Assembly: GCF_017569205.1 (NCBI RefSeq)
Contig: NZ_CP071870.1
Span: 682,001 to 746,000, forward strand
DNA: 64,000 bases
Source of the DNA: Propioniciclava sp. MC1595
Lineage (GTDB): Bacteria; Actinomycetota; Actinomycetes; Propionibacteriales; Propionibacteriaceae
Reading direction: 5' to 3'
The notes under the pieces are model-generated. The model was not told the origin of the DNA and ran no database searches. It was given only the letters and a program-made list of their open reading frames with translations. Positions 1 to 7,692 of this stretch are shown here, piece by piece. A program made the position numbers and the translations under genes. How positions within the stretch are numbered: position 1 is the stretch's first letter; the number at the start of each line of letters is the position of its first letter.

Positions 1-2
1 GG

Positions 3-467
3 GGACGCGCCATGCGCGAGATCAAGGCCCCCGGTGACCTGCGGATCAACATCCGCGACGAGATGTGGAAGCAGATGCGCCTCGGCCTCGAAGCGGTCAA
101 GAGTCTGGACGCCGACATGCGGTTCTCTCGCCGCGACGGGGAGATCCAGTTCGTCGTCGGCCACAAGCCGGGCGACATGCTCACGGTGGGGGAGTCGACC
201 TCGGCGGCGACCGCGATCGCCAAGGAACTGCTGAACCTGGCCGACCTGAAGATCCTCCACGGCCAGGACTCCAGCGTTGCCCGCGAGCTCGCCGACCTGC
301 TGGAACTCGGCCCGATCGCCGAACATCTGATGGCCGACTGGGCCACCCAGCGCAAGGGTCGCGCCCTGTGGTGCGTGGGCAAGCAGATCTACAAGGTGCA
401 GACCGTCCTGCACCCCGCGGCCGCCGCGTTCACGTACACCAACCAGGCGATCGACGGCGCTCGCTAG
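3..467 (+). CDS. VirB4-type conjugation ATPase, C-terminal fragment (5' end outside window)
   Basis: The frame is open from the first bases, so this is the tail of a longer gene; the ATG at 12 is internal. The last ~150 residues read like the C-terminal end of VirB4/TraC-family ATPases: the NLADLKILHGQD stretch, then an ELADLLELGP helix, a W..QRKGRALWCVG strand and a final ...VLHPAAAAFTYTN segment. These ATPases power assembly of type IV secretion channels at the inner membrane. The Walker motifs would lie upstream and cannot be checked here. The transglycosylase gene follows 35 nt downstream in the same direction, as in many actinobacterial ICEs. Family call is from motif resemblance only. 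Confidence 0.7.
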   Translation, partial: GRAMREIKAPGDLRINIRDEMWKQMRLGLEAVKSLDADMRFSRRDGEIQFVVGHKPGDMLTVGESTSAATAIAKELLNLADLKILHGQDSSVARELADLLELGPIAEHLMADWATQRKGRALWCVGKQIYKVQTVLHPAAAAFTYTNQAIDGAR

Positions 468-502
468 AAGTTCGCCGGAAGAATGACCGAAACGAGCTCA
501 CG

Positions 503-1606
503 ATGAAGGCTGTTGCTTGGGTCCTCGCACTCTTGCTGAGCGCCCTGCTCACGGTCCCGCTCGCGGTGGTGTTGTTCGTCACCACGCTCGCCACCCCAGC
601 TGTCGCGGCCGGGAGTTGTACCCCGCCGGCGTCCGCGATCGGTCTGCCGCAGCCTGGGAGTCCTCGTCAGGCGAGTCTGCACAACCCGCCGACCGAGATC
701 CCGGCCGACGTGCTGGCGCTCTACGAGGCCGCCGCGAACCGGTACGGGCTGCCCTGGACGCTGCTCGCCGGGGTCGGCATGGAAGAGACCAACCACGGAC
801 GCAACAACGCCACGTCAAGCGCCGGCGCTCGCGGCCTGATGCAGTTCATGCCGGCCACGTTCGCTTCCTACGGGGTCGACGGCAACGGCGACGGTCGGGC
901 GGTCATCATCGACGACGCGGACAGTGTCCACTCCGCTGCCAACTACCTGGTCGCGTCGGGTGCGCTGTCGGGTCCGGACGGCGTCCGGAAGGCCCTGTTC
1001 GCCTACAACCACGCGCTTTGGTACGTCAACGACGTCCTCTACTACGCCGCGGCCTACAGCGGTGGTGACGTCGCAGAGAACCCGTGCGTGACCGACGACA
1101 CAGACACCACGGGCGCGCCCTTGTCCGGCACCGGTCCGGCGACGGACGCCGTCAACGCCGCCCTCCGCTGGATCGGCACCCGCTACAGCTGGGGCGGCGG
1201 CACCCCCAGCGGACCCTCGACCGGGATCTGCTGCTCACCCGGAGGCCAGGACGGACGCGTCGTCACCGGGTTCGACTGCTCCGGCCTCGTGCTGTACGCC
1301 TACGCCCAGATCGGTGTCCGTCTCCCACACCTTGCCCACGACATCACCTACAACTCCGGCGGCCAGGTGATCCCGCGGGACTTCGCCCAGATGAGGCCGG
1401 GCGACGTGATCGGCTTCTCTTACACACCCGGAGGCCGCGTGTTCCACGCCGGCATCTACATGGGCGACGGCCGGATGGTGAACTCCGACGGCAGCGGCGT
1501 CTCGATCGACAGCCTGACCACCGGGTACTACAGCAGGCTCGCCTGGCGGGTGGTGAGGTTCGTCGGATCGTCGGACGCGGGTGGGCCTGGGATGTACACC
1601 CCGTGA
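503..1606 (+). CDS. Lytic transglycosylase / NlpC-P60 bifunctional wall hydrolase of the conjugation apparatus
   Basis: A 367-residue protein. The ATG at 503 is chosen because it opens directly with a hydrophobic signal/anchor segment (residues ~3-37); the longer open frame upstream overlaps the VirB4 gene. The first half is a goose-lysozyme/SLT-like domain with the probable catalytic Glu in GVGMEETNHGR followed by SSAGARGLMQFMPATF. After a Thr/Gly linker comes an NlpC/P60 domain with the catalytic Cys in GFDCSGLV and a His in RVFHAGIYMGDG. Such two-domain enzymes open peptidoglycan locally so that the type IV channel can cross the Gram-positive wall. It lies directly behind the VirB4-like gene, as expected for a transfer operon. 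Confidence 0.88.
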   Translation: MKAVAWVLALLLSALLTVPLAVVLFVTTLATPAVAAGSCTPPASAIGLPQPGSPRQASLHNPPTEIPADVLALYEAAANRYGLPWTLLAGVGMEETNHGRNNATSSAGARGLMQFMPATFASYGVDGNGDGRAVIIDDADSVHSAANYLVASGALSGPDGVRKALFAYNHALWYVNDVLYYAAAYSGGDVAENPCVTDDTDTTGAPLSGTGPATDAVNAALRWIGTRYSWGGGTPSGPSTGICCSPGGQDGRVVTGFDCSGLVLYAYAQIGVRLPHLAHDITYNSGGQVIPRDFAQMRPGDVIGFSYTPGGRVFHAGIYMGDGRMVNSDGSGVSIDSLTTGYYSRLAWRVVRFVGSSDAGGPGMYTP

Positions 1607-1819
1607 CTTGGACGACCCCAGCTTCCAGCAGCGCCACCTGCCCCGGGTGGAGGCGAGTCTAGTCTGGGTCAACCTCGTTGATCATGATCACGACCCGTGC
1701 GCTATCAGGCGCCCAACTGACGATCTCCTGATCCGACAGACATGGCTCGAACCCGCGCACGATTGTCTGAGGCCCGCTGTACAGTGTCGCCATCAACCTG
1801 GATGGATGGGTGGGAGCCG

Positions 1820-2020
1820 ATGACCTCGAACGCAGTCGCTCTGATGAGTGCAAACCAGCGCCTCGCGAGGGCGCGAGCGGCACTGGAAGAACTCCGCTCC
1901 GACAGGCTTCACGATTATGGCGGAGAAAGCGCGCTGGCGGACGAGGTTCGTCGCCGCTCAGGTGTTGACTTCGAATCAGCCCTCTTGGCTGTCCTCACGG
2001 ACGATGCCCATAGTTCCTGA
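1820..2020 (+). CDS. Small hypothetical protein upstream of dGTPase
   Basis: A 66-residue acidic, probably helical protein (MTSNAVALMSANQRL..., ending DFESALLAVLTDDAHSS). The ATG at 1820 has a GGAG-like site in tgggagccg. Its last 17 nt overlap the start of the dGTPase-like gene at 2004, so the two are likely translated together. I do not recognise a family. It could be a partner or antitoxin-like regulator of the enzyme behind it, but nothing in the sequence proves that. Confidence 0.5.
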   Translation: MTSNAVALMSANQRLARARAALEELRSDRLHDYGGESALADEVRRRSGVDFESALLAVLTDDAHSS

Positions 2021-3428
2021 CCCTAGGCGCCGGGCATCGGGCGATACGTCCGATACAGCAGATGTCCGTTCGGAGTACCAGAGAGATCTGGATCGCCTCT
2101 TCTACAGCCAATACTTCCTTCGTCTGGCGGAAGTGACGCAGGTCTATGCCCCACGGCCCCAGAACTCGCGGGCTCGCGGCCCCTTGCTACACAATCGTCT
2201 CACTCACTCTCTGAAGGTGGGGCAGGTTGGCCGACGCCTGGCGCAACGCCTTAATGAGTCCGCGCCTGGGTTAGGAATCGACCCCGACCTAGTCGAGGCG
2301 GCAGGGCGAGCGCATGACTTCGGTCACCCACCATACGGTCACCTCGGGGAAAGGGTCCTAGATACTATTGCCCGCAGACGGGGTCTACCAGACGGCTTTG
2401 AGGGGAACGCTCAGACGTTCCGAATTCTGGCGTACCTTGCGACGCACCCTACCCACGCGAACCTGATTGGCGATCATGGACTCGATTTGACCGCCGGGGT
2501 TCTGGCTGCCTGCGTCAAGTACCCACGACCGCGTGCGGCCGAAGGCGAAGCGTTCTACAAATTCGGATACTATGAATGTGACGCCGGCGCCTTCGAAGAG
2601 CGAGTTCGCCCACTTCTAGGAGCCGAGGGTCGTGCGACCCTCGCGGCTCAAGTAATGGACTGGGCCGACGACATCACCTATGCCGTGCACGACGTCGACG
2701 ACTTCTTCCGCGCCGCTCTTATTCCCCTTGAGCGACTCGCTCATAGGGAGGAGGGGTCGTCACCCATTCCCTTGCACCCTGAGGAGACCGATCAGTTTCG
2801 CAGGTATGCGGAGAATCAGATCAGAAGCGACTCTGAGTTGTTCGAGAGCGCGTTTCGAGCATTTCAAGTTCACGCCACCAAGTTTCCCCGGGCCCCCTTT
2901 AATGACGGACGCACCATGAGGAAACTCCTGGGTAGGCTCTCGTCCGACATTATCACCAAGGCCAATGGCGCGGCCACTGTCGTCGACGGCAAATTGGTTC
3001 TGGCGCCCGATGTCACAGGTCTCGTGGGGATTCTCAAGCAACTCACTTGGTACTATGTGATCGACCGCCCGGAACTGGCAACCATCCAAGGTGGGCAGCG
3101 AAGGATGCTCAGCGGAGTCACTGCATCGTTGATTGACTCCGCGACCGATGCGTTTGCACGAACAAGGACGCGCCCGTGGGGGAAGGAGGAGGAGCTCACC
3201 GACGGAGACATGGCTGTACGACGCCAAGCGTTGCCTCCCATGTTGCGTGACTTGATCGAGATGCAGTTGGAGCGAGATACTCGGGAGGCGTACCAGACAG
3301 CGGACCAGAACATCGTTCGTGCAGTGCTGGACTACGTTTCCATGCTGTCTGAGCGGGATGTGGAGGAGCACTATGAGTTGGCGCGTCCGTACCCGCGAAC
3401 GGTTGATGTCACCAACTGGCACGACTAG
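2004..3428 (+). CDS. HD-domain dGTPase-like deoxynucleoside triphosphate triphosphohydrolase
   Basis: A 474-residue protein of the Dgt/SAMHD1-like HD family. The metal site can be read: RLTHS (His68), AGRAHDFGHPPYGH (His104-Asp105, the HD pair) and VMDWADDITYAVHD (Asp222/223 region, matching the family's D-ADDI-Y-HD signature). Such enzymes split dNTPs into deoxynucleoside plus inorganic tripolyphosphate; stand-alone members deplete dNTPs during phage infection (established for several bacterial dGTPases). The ATG at 2004 is chosen because upstream codons in this frame run through the small gene at 1820. A CYTH-domain gene follows after 25 nt on the same strand. The DNA is AT-richer than the conjugation genes, suggesting separate acquisition. 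Substrate choice is unknown. Confidence 0.87.
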   Translation: MPIVPDPRRRASGDTSDTADVRSEYQRDLDRLFYSQYFLRLAEVTQVYAPRPQNSRARGPLLHNRLTHSLKVGQVGRRLAQRLNESAPGLGIDPDLVEAAGRAHDFGHPPYGHLGERVLDTIARRRGLPDGFEGNAQTFRILAYLATHPTHANLIGDHGLDLTAGVLAACVKYPRPRAAEGEAFYKFGYYECDAGAFEERVRPLLGAEGRATLAAQVMDWADDITYAVHDVDDFFRAALIPLERLAHREEGSSPIPLHPEETDQFRRYAENQIRSDSELFESAFRAFQVHATKFPRAPFNDGRTMRKLLGRLSSDIITKANGAATVVDGKLVLAPDVTGLVGILKQLTWYYVIDRPELATIQGGQRRMLSGVTASLIDSATDAFARTRTRPWGKEEELTDGDMAVRRQALPPMLRDLIEMQLERDTREAYQTADQNIVRAVLDYVSMLSERDVEEHYELARPYPRTVDVTNWHD

Positions 3429-3453
3429 TTCCGTAGCGTTGTAGGCTTTGGCC

Positions 3454-3945
3454 GTGCCAGATCCTAGGGGGGGACGCAACTTGAGGGTGTTCGCCGTCGA
3501 AGGGCTACAGGGGCCCGCGCCAATCGTGGGTGTGGTGCACGCTAGCGCCTTCTTCTTTGGGCCTCGCGATTGGTCCGTCAGAGTGTCCCGCATGTTCACA
3601 CTAGATTCGGATAACGTGACACGGGAACTGCCGTCTAGCGTGAGCGTTCCGCGGAACGGCGAGGAGGGTTACAAGAGCCTCTCGATGTCCACTGAGCTGG
3701 CTGTTTCTTTCTTCAGGTCAGCGCAGTTCAAGCTCTTCAAGACGCGGTACCACTCGAGCAGCGGAATCGACTGGACCGTGGATATGTATCGTCTGGAGAA
3801 CGAACCACTCATATTGGCTTACGCCCGCAACGTCGATTCCCTGCCGTTTTGGCTTGACAGGCGGCGCTGCCGCGACGTCTCAGACGATCGACGGTACTCT
3901 GAGTTCTTCTTGTCGCGACAACCGTATAGTTCCTGGCGGCCCTGA
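3454..3945 (+). CDS. CYTH / triphosphate-tunnel-metalloenzyme-like protein
   Basis: About 163 residues from a GTG at 3454 (a TTG at 3448 is also possible). The second half reads like a CYTH domain: an Arg-rich strand WSVRVSR, then RNGEEGYKSLSMS, the K-T-R-Y strand (LFKTRYHSS), DWTVDMYRLENEPLILAYA and the characteristic tail DVSDDRRYSEFFLSRQPY. CYTH/TTM enzymes bind triphosphate groups inside a beta-barrel and include tripolyphosphatases, thiamine triphosphatase and class IV adenylyl cyclases. The usual N-terminal ExExK and the EIE acidic motif (here AYARN) are missing or altered, so catalysis is uncertain. It sits 25 nt behind the dGTPase-like gene whose expected by-product is tripolyphosphate. 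Confidence 0.68.
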   Translation: MPDPRGGRNLRVFAVEGLQGPAPIVGVVHASAFFFGPRDWSVRVSRMFTLDSDNVTRELPSSVSVPRNGEEGYKSLSMSTELAVSFFRSAQFKLFKTRYHSSSGIDWTVDMYRLENEPLILAYARNVDSLPFWLDRRRCRDVSDDRRYSEFFLSRQPYSSWRP

Positions 3946-4026
3946 AGGTCCCGGCGCAACTCGGTCATCATCCTCGGGCAGCGAGCCCTGTGCGCTCCGC
4001 GACGCGACGCGCTACCTACAGGAGGC

Positions 4027-5274
4027 TTAGTTCGACGTGGACGCGCCCGAAAGAAAATCGCCCGCCAAGTCACCAACGTAATGGCCACTCACGAACGCGG
4101 CGGTCAACCCCCTGAACAGCCCCGTGTTGTCGCCAGCTGCCCACACTGCACAGTCGGGTACCCTCAGGTTGGAATCCAGTTTCGGGTAGTACCCGATTCC
4201 TTCGATGCACGGTCCGATGACGACCATGTCGTCGCCCGACTCGCCCAAGAAGTCGAGCAGTCTCTCCAGCCCCTCCCTGAGCATGGTGTCAATAGGTGAG
4301 TCGTACCCTGCGATCCGCCCGGCCAAGTACTCCGGTAGTCCTGCTTGGAAGGTCTCTACGCGTCCATCAAGAACTCGTCTGGCGGCGTCGTCCATCAACG
4401 AACCGAGTGGCGGCTCTTTAGTTATACGCACATTGAACCCGAAATTGGAGAAATGGGTCGGCGCGACGTCTGCACGCCCTGAGTAGCTCACCAACCCTAA
4501 GAAATCCGTTTCCGAAACCTCTCCCTCGCGAATCGTGCAGAACGTCCTCCACTCGTGATCGGTATTTCGCAAGAGGAGCTTAGGGTCTATGTCGCTTGAG
4601 TCGCGAAACGGAAAATCCCGCGCAGTTGTGAGGATTCGCAAACCAAATTCATACCTCCGAAACACCGAAGGGATGTTGGTGATCAACCCCAGGGGCTTGA
4701 GTCCTCCGAAGCGTCCGCCTGCCATGACAGCGCCGCGGGCCTCAATGTCGATTACTCCGGCGGCGGTTTCGACTGATGCCGCTACTCCCTGCCCGGCCAA
4801 GCTGATCTCTCGGACGGTGGCCTCTGGAACAAGCGATGATGCAAGTGCTTCCTGCAGTGTACTGATGAGGTGGTGCCGCGCTTTAAATGTAGTCCTCTCA
4901 GACTCGTAGTGCTTCTGTGTCAGCGCCGAGATCGTGCGTGGTGCACCGGGGTGCTGAGGGAACGGCGGGGGGTTGATCAGGCCCTGGGTGATTCCACAGA
5001 ACCAGTTGTACGAGTTGCGAAGTCGAGTCTCATCTGGGAGGGACCACAAAGCCGTCGCTGACGGCCAGTAGGAGAACTTGCCGTCCGAGTACAAGCCGGC
5101 TCCGCCCACACCTGAGGCAAGGTGAGCGGCTTGGTAGCGGCTCCTCGCCTCCAGTCTGGGCCCAATTTCTATGAGTTTGACCCCTATTCCGTGGCTTCGG
5201 GCAGCAATGGTGGCGGCAAGGCCGGCCGGACCCGCCCCGAATACGATGAGATCTGTCTTTCGATAGTCCACCAT
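4027..5274 (-). CDS. FAD-dependent oxidoreductase (COG2509/HI0933-like)
   Basis: A 415-residue protein with an N-terminal Rossmann dinucleotide site (LIVFGAGPAGLAATIAA, residues 9-25) followed by an acidic residue in KLIEIG. A second conserved block near the C-terminus, CAVWAAGDNTGLFRGLTAAFVSG, is the FAD-pyrophosphate GD motif of this class. The middle (RAVMAGGRFGG..., FNVRITKEPP) resembles the uncharacterised FAD dehydrogenases of COG2509. No signal peptide or membrane segment. The gene starts 15 nt after the end of the DCD-fold membrane gene, so they form a two-gene operon convergent with the dGTPase/CYTH pair. Substrate is unknown; a role in redox sensing or small-molecule modification in this cargo block is inference. 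Confidence 0.75.
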   Translation of the reverse strand: MVDYRKTDLIVFGAGPAGLAATIAARSHGIGVKLIEIGPRLEARSRYQAAHLASGVGGAGLYSDGKFSYWPSATALWSLPDETRLRNSYNWFCGITQGLINPPPFPQHPGAPRTISALTQKHYESERTTFKARHHLISTLQEALASSLVPEATVREISLAGQGVAASVETAAGVIDIEARGAVMAGGRFGGLKPLGLITNIPSVFRRYEFGLRILTTARDFPFRDSSDIDPKLLLRNTDHEWRTFCTIREGEVSETDFLGLVSYSGRADVAPTHFSNFGFNVRITKEPPLGSLMDDAARRVLDGRVETFQAGLPEYLAGRIAGYDSPIDTMLREGLERLLDFLGESGDDMVVIGPCIEGIGYYPKLDSNLRVPDCAVWAAGDNTGLFRGLTAAFVSGHYVGDLAGDFLSGASTSN

Positions 5275-5289
5275 GATGTCAGGACCGCC

Positions 5290-6063
5290 TTATGGAGTCT
5301 TGGATGCCGTCGGGCTGGGAGCGGGGGGGCTAGGTGTTGCGCTGGCTTGCGACTCCAGTTGCTGTACGCGTTGCTCGAGTCTTGAGATCTGTCCCTCTGC
5401 GCCGACGGTAGAAGAAACCACGAGGGGCAGGATGATGCTGGCCAAGACCGTCGCCACGATCAGGATAATACCGAAGGTATACTCCCGCTTCGCAGAGTTC
5501 TGCCTAGTAAGCTCCAAGTAATCGGCATGAATCGCGTTAAGGGAACCCCCCGGAATGCCGCGAGACGTATACGCGGAAAGGTTGAGGGTCGGATTGGAAT
5601 TGTTGAGTGGCCGAACGCCACGGCTTGAGGTGCCATCTAGTGTGGCGAAGTCAACCGACCAAAGCGGTTCCCGGTACGATAGAGTCTTCTCGCTATTCGA
5701 CAGATTGAACAGCAGTCCGAACATTCGACCGCATGACTCCGGTTCAATCTGGGGGCCGGCCTGGAAAATTAGTCCTGACATCGCTGGCCGAATTTTCAGC
5801 CCCCATCGTGCATACACGTTGTTTGGCAGATAGAGGAGCTCGTCAGTTCCCACCAACACGCAGGCGAAAGGAGGGATTCTGAGCACGCCGGTTCCAGTAG
5901 AGCAATCTTGGAGAAGGGGTGTCGGCTCTTTCCCTGCAAATAGGTAGTATTGTGCGCCGAGGCACAGATTGTAACTGGTGGAATCGAAGTTCTTGGTCGG
6001 CGGCGCAGAGCCAGACTCAAGGCGCACCAATTTCAGGCGGCGAATCTCAGCCTCGGCCAGCAT
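5290..6063 (-). CDS. Membrane-anchored dUTPase/dCTP-deaminase-fold (DCD-like) protein
   Basis: A 257-residue protein. Residues ~20-150 follow the dUTPase/DCD layout: SYNLCLGAQYYL, then FACVLVGTDELLYLPNNVYARWGLKIRPAMSG split over two strands, then PQIEPESCGRMFGLLFNLSN in place of the family's idPGf-G-l-L-l-N block. The Glu that activates water in dCTP deaminase appears replaced (FGLLFN), so it may only bind nucleotides or act as a pyrophosphatase. Residues ~188-213 form one strong transmembrane helix, followed by a short coiled coil (ISRLEQRVQQLES) and a Pro/Ser/Thr tail. It is first in an operon with the FAD oxidoreductase. A nucleotide-sensing head on a membrane anchor would suit an antiphage sensor or effector; this is inference. 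Confidence 0.68.
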   Translation of the reverse strand: MLAEAEIRRLKLVRLESGSAPPTKNFDSTSYNLCLGAQYYLFAGKEPTPLLQDCSTGTGVLRIPPFACVLVGTDELLYLPNNVYARWGLKIRPAMSGLIFQAGPQIEPESCGRMFGLLFNLSNSEKTLSYREPLWSVDFATLDGTSSRGVRPLNNSNPTLNLSAYTSRGIPGGSLNAIHADYLELTRQNSAKREYTFGIILIVATVLASIILPLVVSSTVGAEGQISRLEQRVQQLESQASATPSPPAPSPTASKTP

Positions 6064-6278
6064 GGAACCCCCTATTGCGCATATCGTCCGCTCTGTGCGG
6101 TCTCTGATTCCTAGTGTAGGAGTTGTGGGCGACTTCAGGGTTGCCTCACGCTGCGCTCACGCCCGTGGCGCCTGAACACAGCACCGGGGCGACAGCGGAG
6201 GAATGGTGGAGCCTCCCTGGCAGGCCCTGGCAGGTCATGTAGGGATGCGGGAACTTCGTTATGAGGTAGACGGCCAGG

Positions 6279-7185
6279 CTAGGGCGTGTCGCGTAACTGA
6301 TTTGGGTGGTGGGGGTCAGGGTTGTCTTTGTGACCAGGAGTCCTCAGTTCAGTGACGAGATGTGGGCGCGGATTGAGCCGTTGATGCCGCGTGGGGGCGC
6401 GAAGGGCGGCCGTCCGTGGAATGACCACCGGCGGACGGTGGAGGGCATCTGTTGGCGGTTGCGGACGGGGTCGCCGTGGCGGGACGTGCCGGCCGAGTTC
6501 GGATCGTGGTCGAGCTTGTGGCGCCGCTTCAACGCGTGGGCCCAGGACGGTACCTGGGACAAGATCCTCACCGCCATCGCCGGTTCACCGGAGGCAGAAG
6601 GTCTGGTCGCGGTGGTGGACGGCACGATCGTGCGGGCCCACAAGCACGCTGCCGGCGCCCGAAAAGGGGGATCCACCGAACTACAAGAATCCTCGGGCCG
6701 AACCAGCTGATCACGCCTTGGGGCACTCCCGTGGCGGGTGGACGACGAAGTCCCACGCCCTGGTCGACGCCTCCGGTCACCTGTGCTCGCTGGTGGTCAC
6801 CCCGGGTCAGGCCGGTGAGAACCCCCGCCTGTTGGATGTGATCGATCTTGCCCCTCACCGGGTTGTCCGGGTGGTCGCGGACAAGGCCTACTCCCATCCC
6901 TCGACCCGAACCGAGCTCCGGCGGCGAAGGATCAAGGTGACCATCCCCGAACGCTCCGACCAGATCGCCCGTCGCAAGGCCAAGGGCAGCCGCGGCGGTC
7001 GCCCACCTGCCTTCGATCCCACCATCTACAAGGGCAGGAACGTGGTGGAACGCTTCTTCAACCGGATCAAGGAGTTCCGCGCCATCGCCACCCGCTACGA
7101 CAAACTCGCTCGCAACTACCGCGCCGGCCTCGTCCTGGCCAGCACCATCATCTGCCTACGAGACCAGTTACGCGACACGCCCTAG
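6279..7185. mobile_element. IS5-family insertion sequence (IS427-like), complete
   Basis: About 0.9 kb. Perfect terminal inverted repeats GGGCGTGTCGCGTAACTG (6282-6299) and its reverse complement (7165-7182). CTAG lies at both outer edges (6279-6282 and 7182-7185), overlapping the repeat tips by one base; it fits the YTAR-type target preference of the IS5 group and is probably the target duplication. The single transposase gene reads through two frames. It landed between the nucleotide-enzyme cargo block and the coupling-protein genes. Confidence 0.88.
6330..7185 (+). CDS. IS5-family transposase, two frames joined by a shift at an A4G5 run
   Basis: The first frame (GTG at 6330, or 6306) reads MTRSPQFSDEMWARIEPLMP and continues with FGSWSSLWRRFNAWAQDGTW and the first catalytic Asp in VAVVDGTIVRAHKHAAGARKG, but stops at 6710. 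The second frame (codons from 6661 on) continues the same protein: GDPPNYKNPRAE, HSRGGWTTKSHALVD, VVADKAYSH (second Asp) and NVVERFFNRIKEFRAIATRYDKLA (catalytic Glu), ending at 7185 inside the right inverted repeat. The frames meet at aaaaggggg (6662-6670) and need a +1 (or -2) shift. Programmed frameshifting is known in IS5-family elements, so the element may be active; a one-base mutation is the alternative. Confidence 0.82.
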
Positions 7186-7233
7186 TCCCCCAACACGGCA
7201 ACTGACGCGTTAGGTCGGTGGGAAGGAGATGTC

Positions 7234-7692
7234 ATGCAGCGGGAGCGTGTGCAGGACCAGTACCCATGGACCTGGGAGGTCCCCTTGGCTGTCGTCTGCG
7301 GATTCGTGGCGGCGGGTGTCGGCGTCTGCCAGCTGGGTCGGGCTCTCGCCAACTGGTTCGCCGGCGCTGGTTGGCTCTGGCCGCCCCCGGACAAGCTGGT
7401 GACCAGCATCCCGGCCCTGCTGGCCGGGGACGCCGCCGCCGGACTGTCCGGCGTCCAACACCCAGCCAGTGCGGCGGCCATGTGGGGGTGGCTGACCGTC
7501 GTCGGCCTGCTCACGATCACGGCGTCCAGCCTGGCCTGCGTTTGGGCGTGGCGCCAATGGGGGCCAGGACGGATGCGCGGCATGGCGACGATCACCGAAG
7601 CCCACGAACTCCTCGGCGAGGATCGGCTGTGGAAGGTGCGACACGTGGTCCGACCTGACCTGTACCCCTCAGCCAGGAAGGCCAACAGATGA
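7234..7692 (+). CDS. Membrane subunit preceding the VirD4 coupling protein
   Basis: A 152-residue protein from an ATG with a good site (ggaaggag) 7 nt upstream. Two transmembrane segments are clear (VPLAVVCGFVAAGVGVCQLG and WGWLTVVGLLTITASSLACVWAW) separated by a short outside loop; the C-terminal ~45 residues are soluble (MATITEAHELLGEDRLWKVRHVVRPDLYP). Its stop overlaps the start of the coupling-protein gene (ATGA), so the two are coupled. The layout matches the N-terminal membrane anchor of TraG/VirD4 proteins, here encoded as a separate polypeptide. I infer that the two chains assemble into one coupling complex. Confidence 0.78.
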   Translation: MQRERVQDQYPWTWEVPLAVVCGFVAAGVGVCQLGRALANWFAGAGWLWPPPDKLVTSIPALLAGDAAAGLSGVQHPASAAAMWGWLTVVGLLTITASSLACVWAWRQWGPGRMRGMATITEAHELLGEDRLWKVRHVVRPDLYPSARKANR

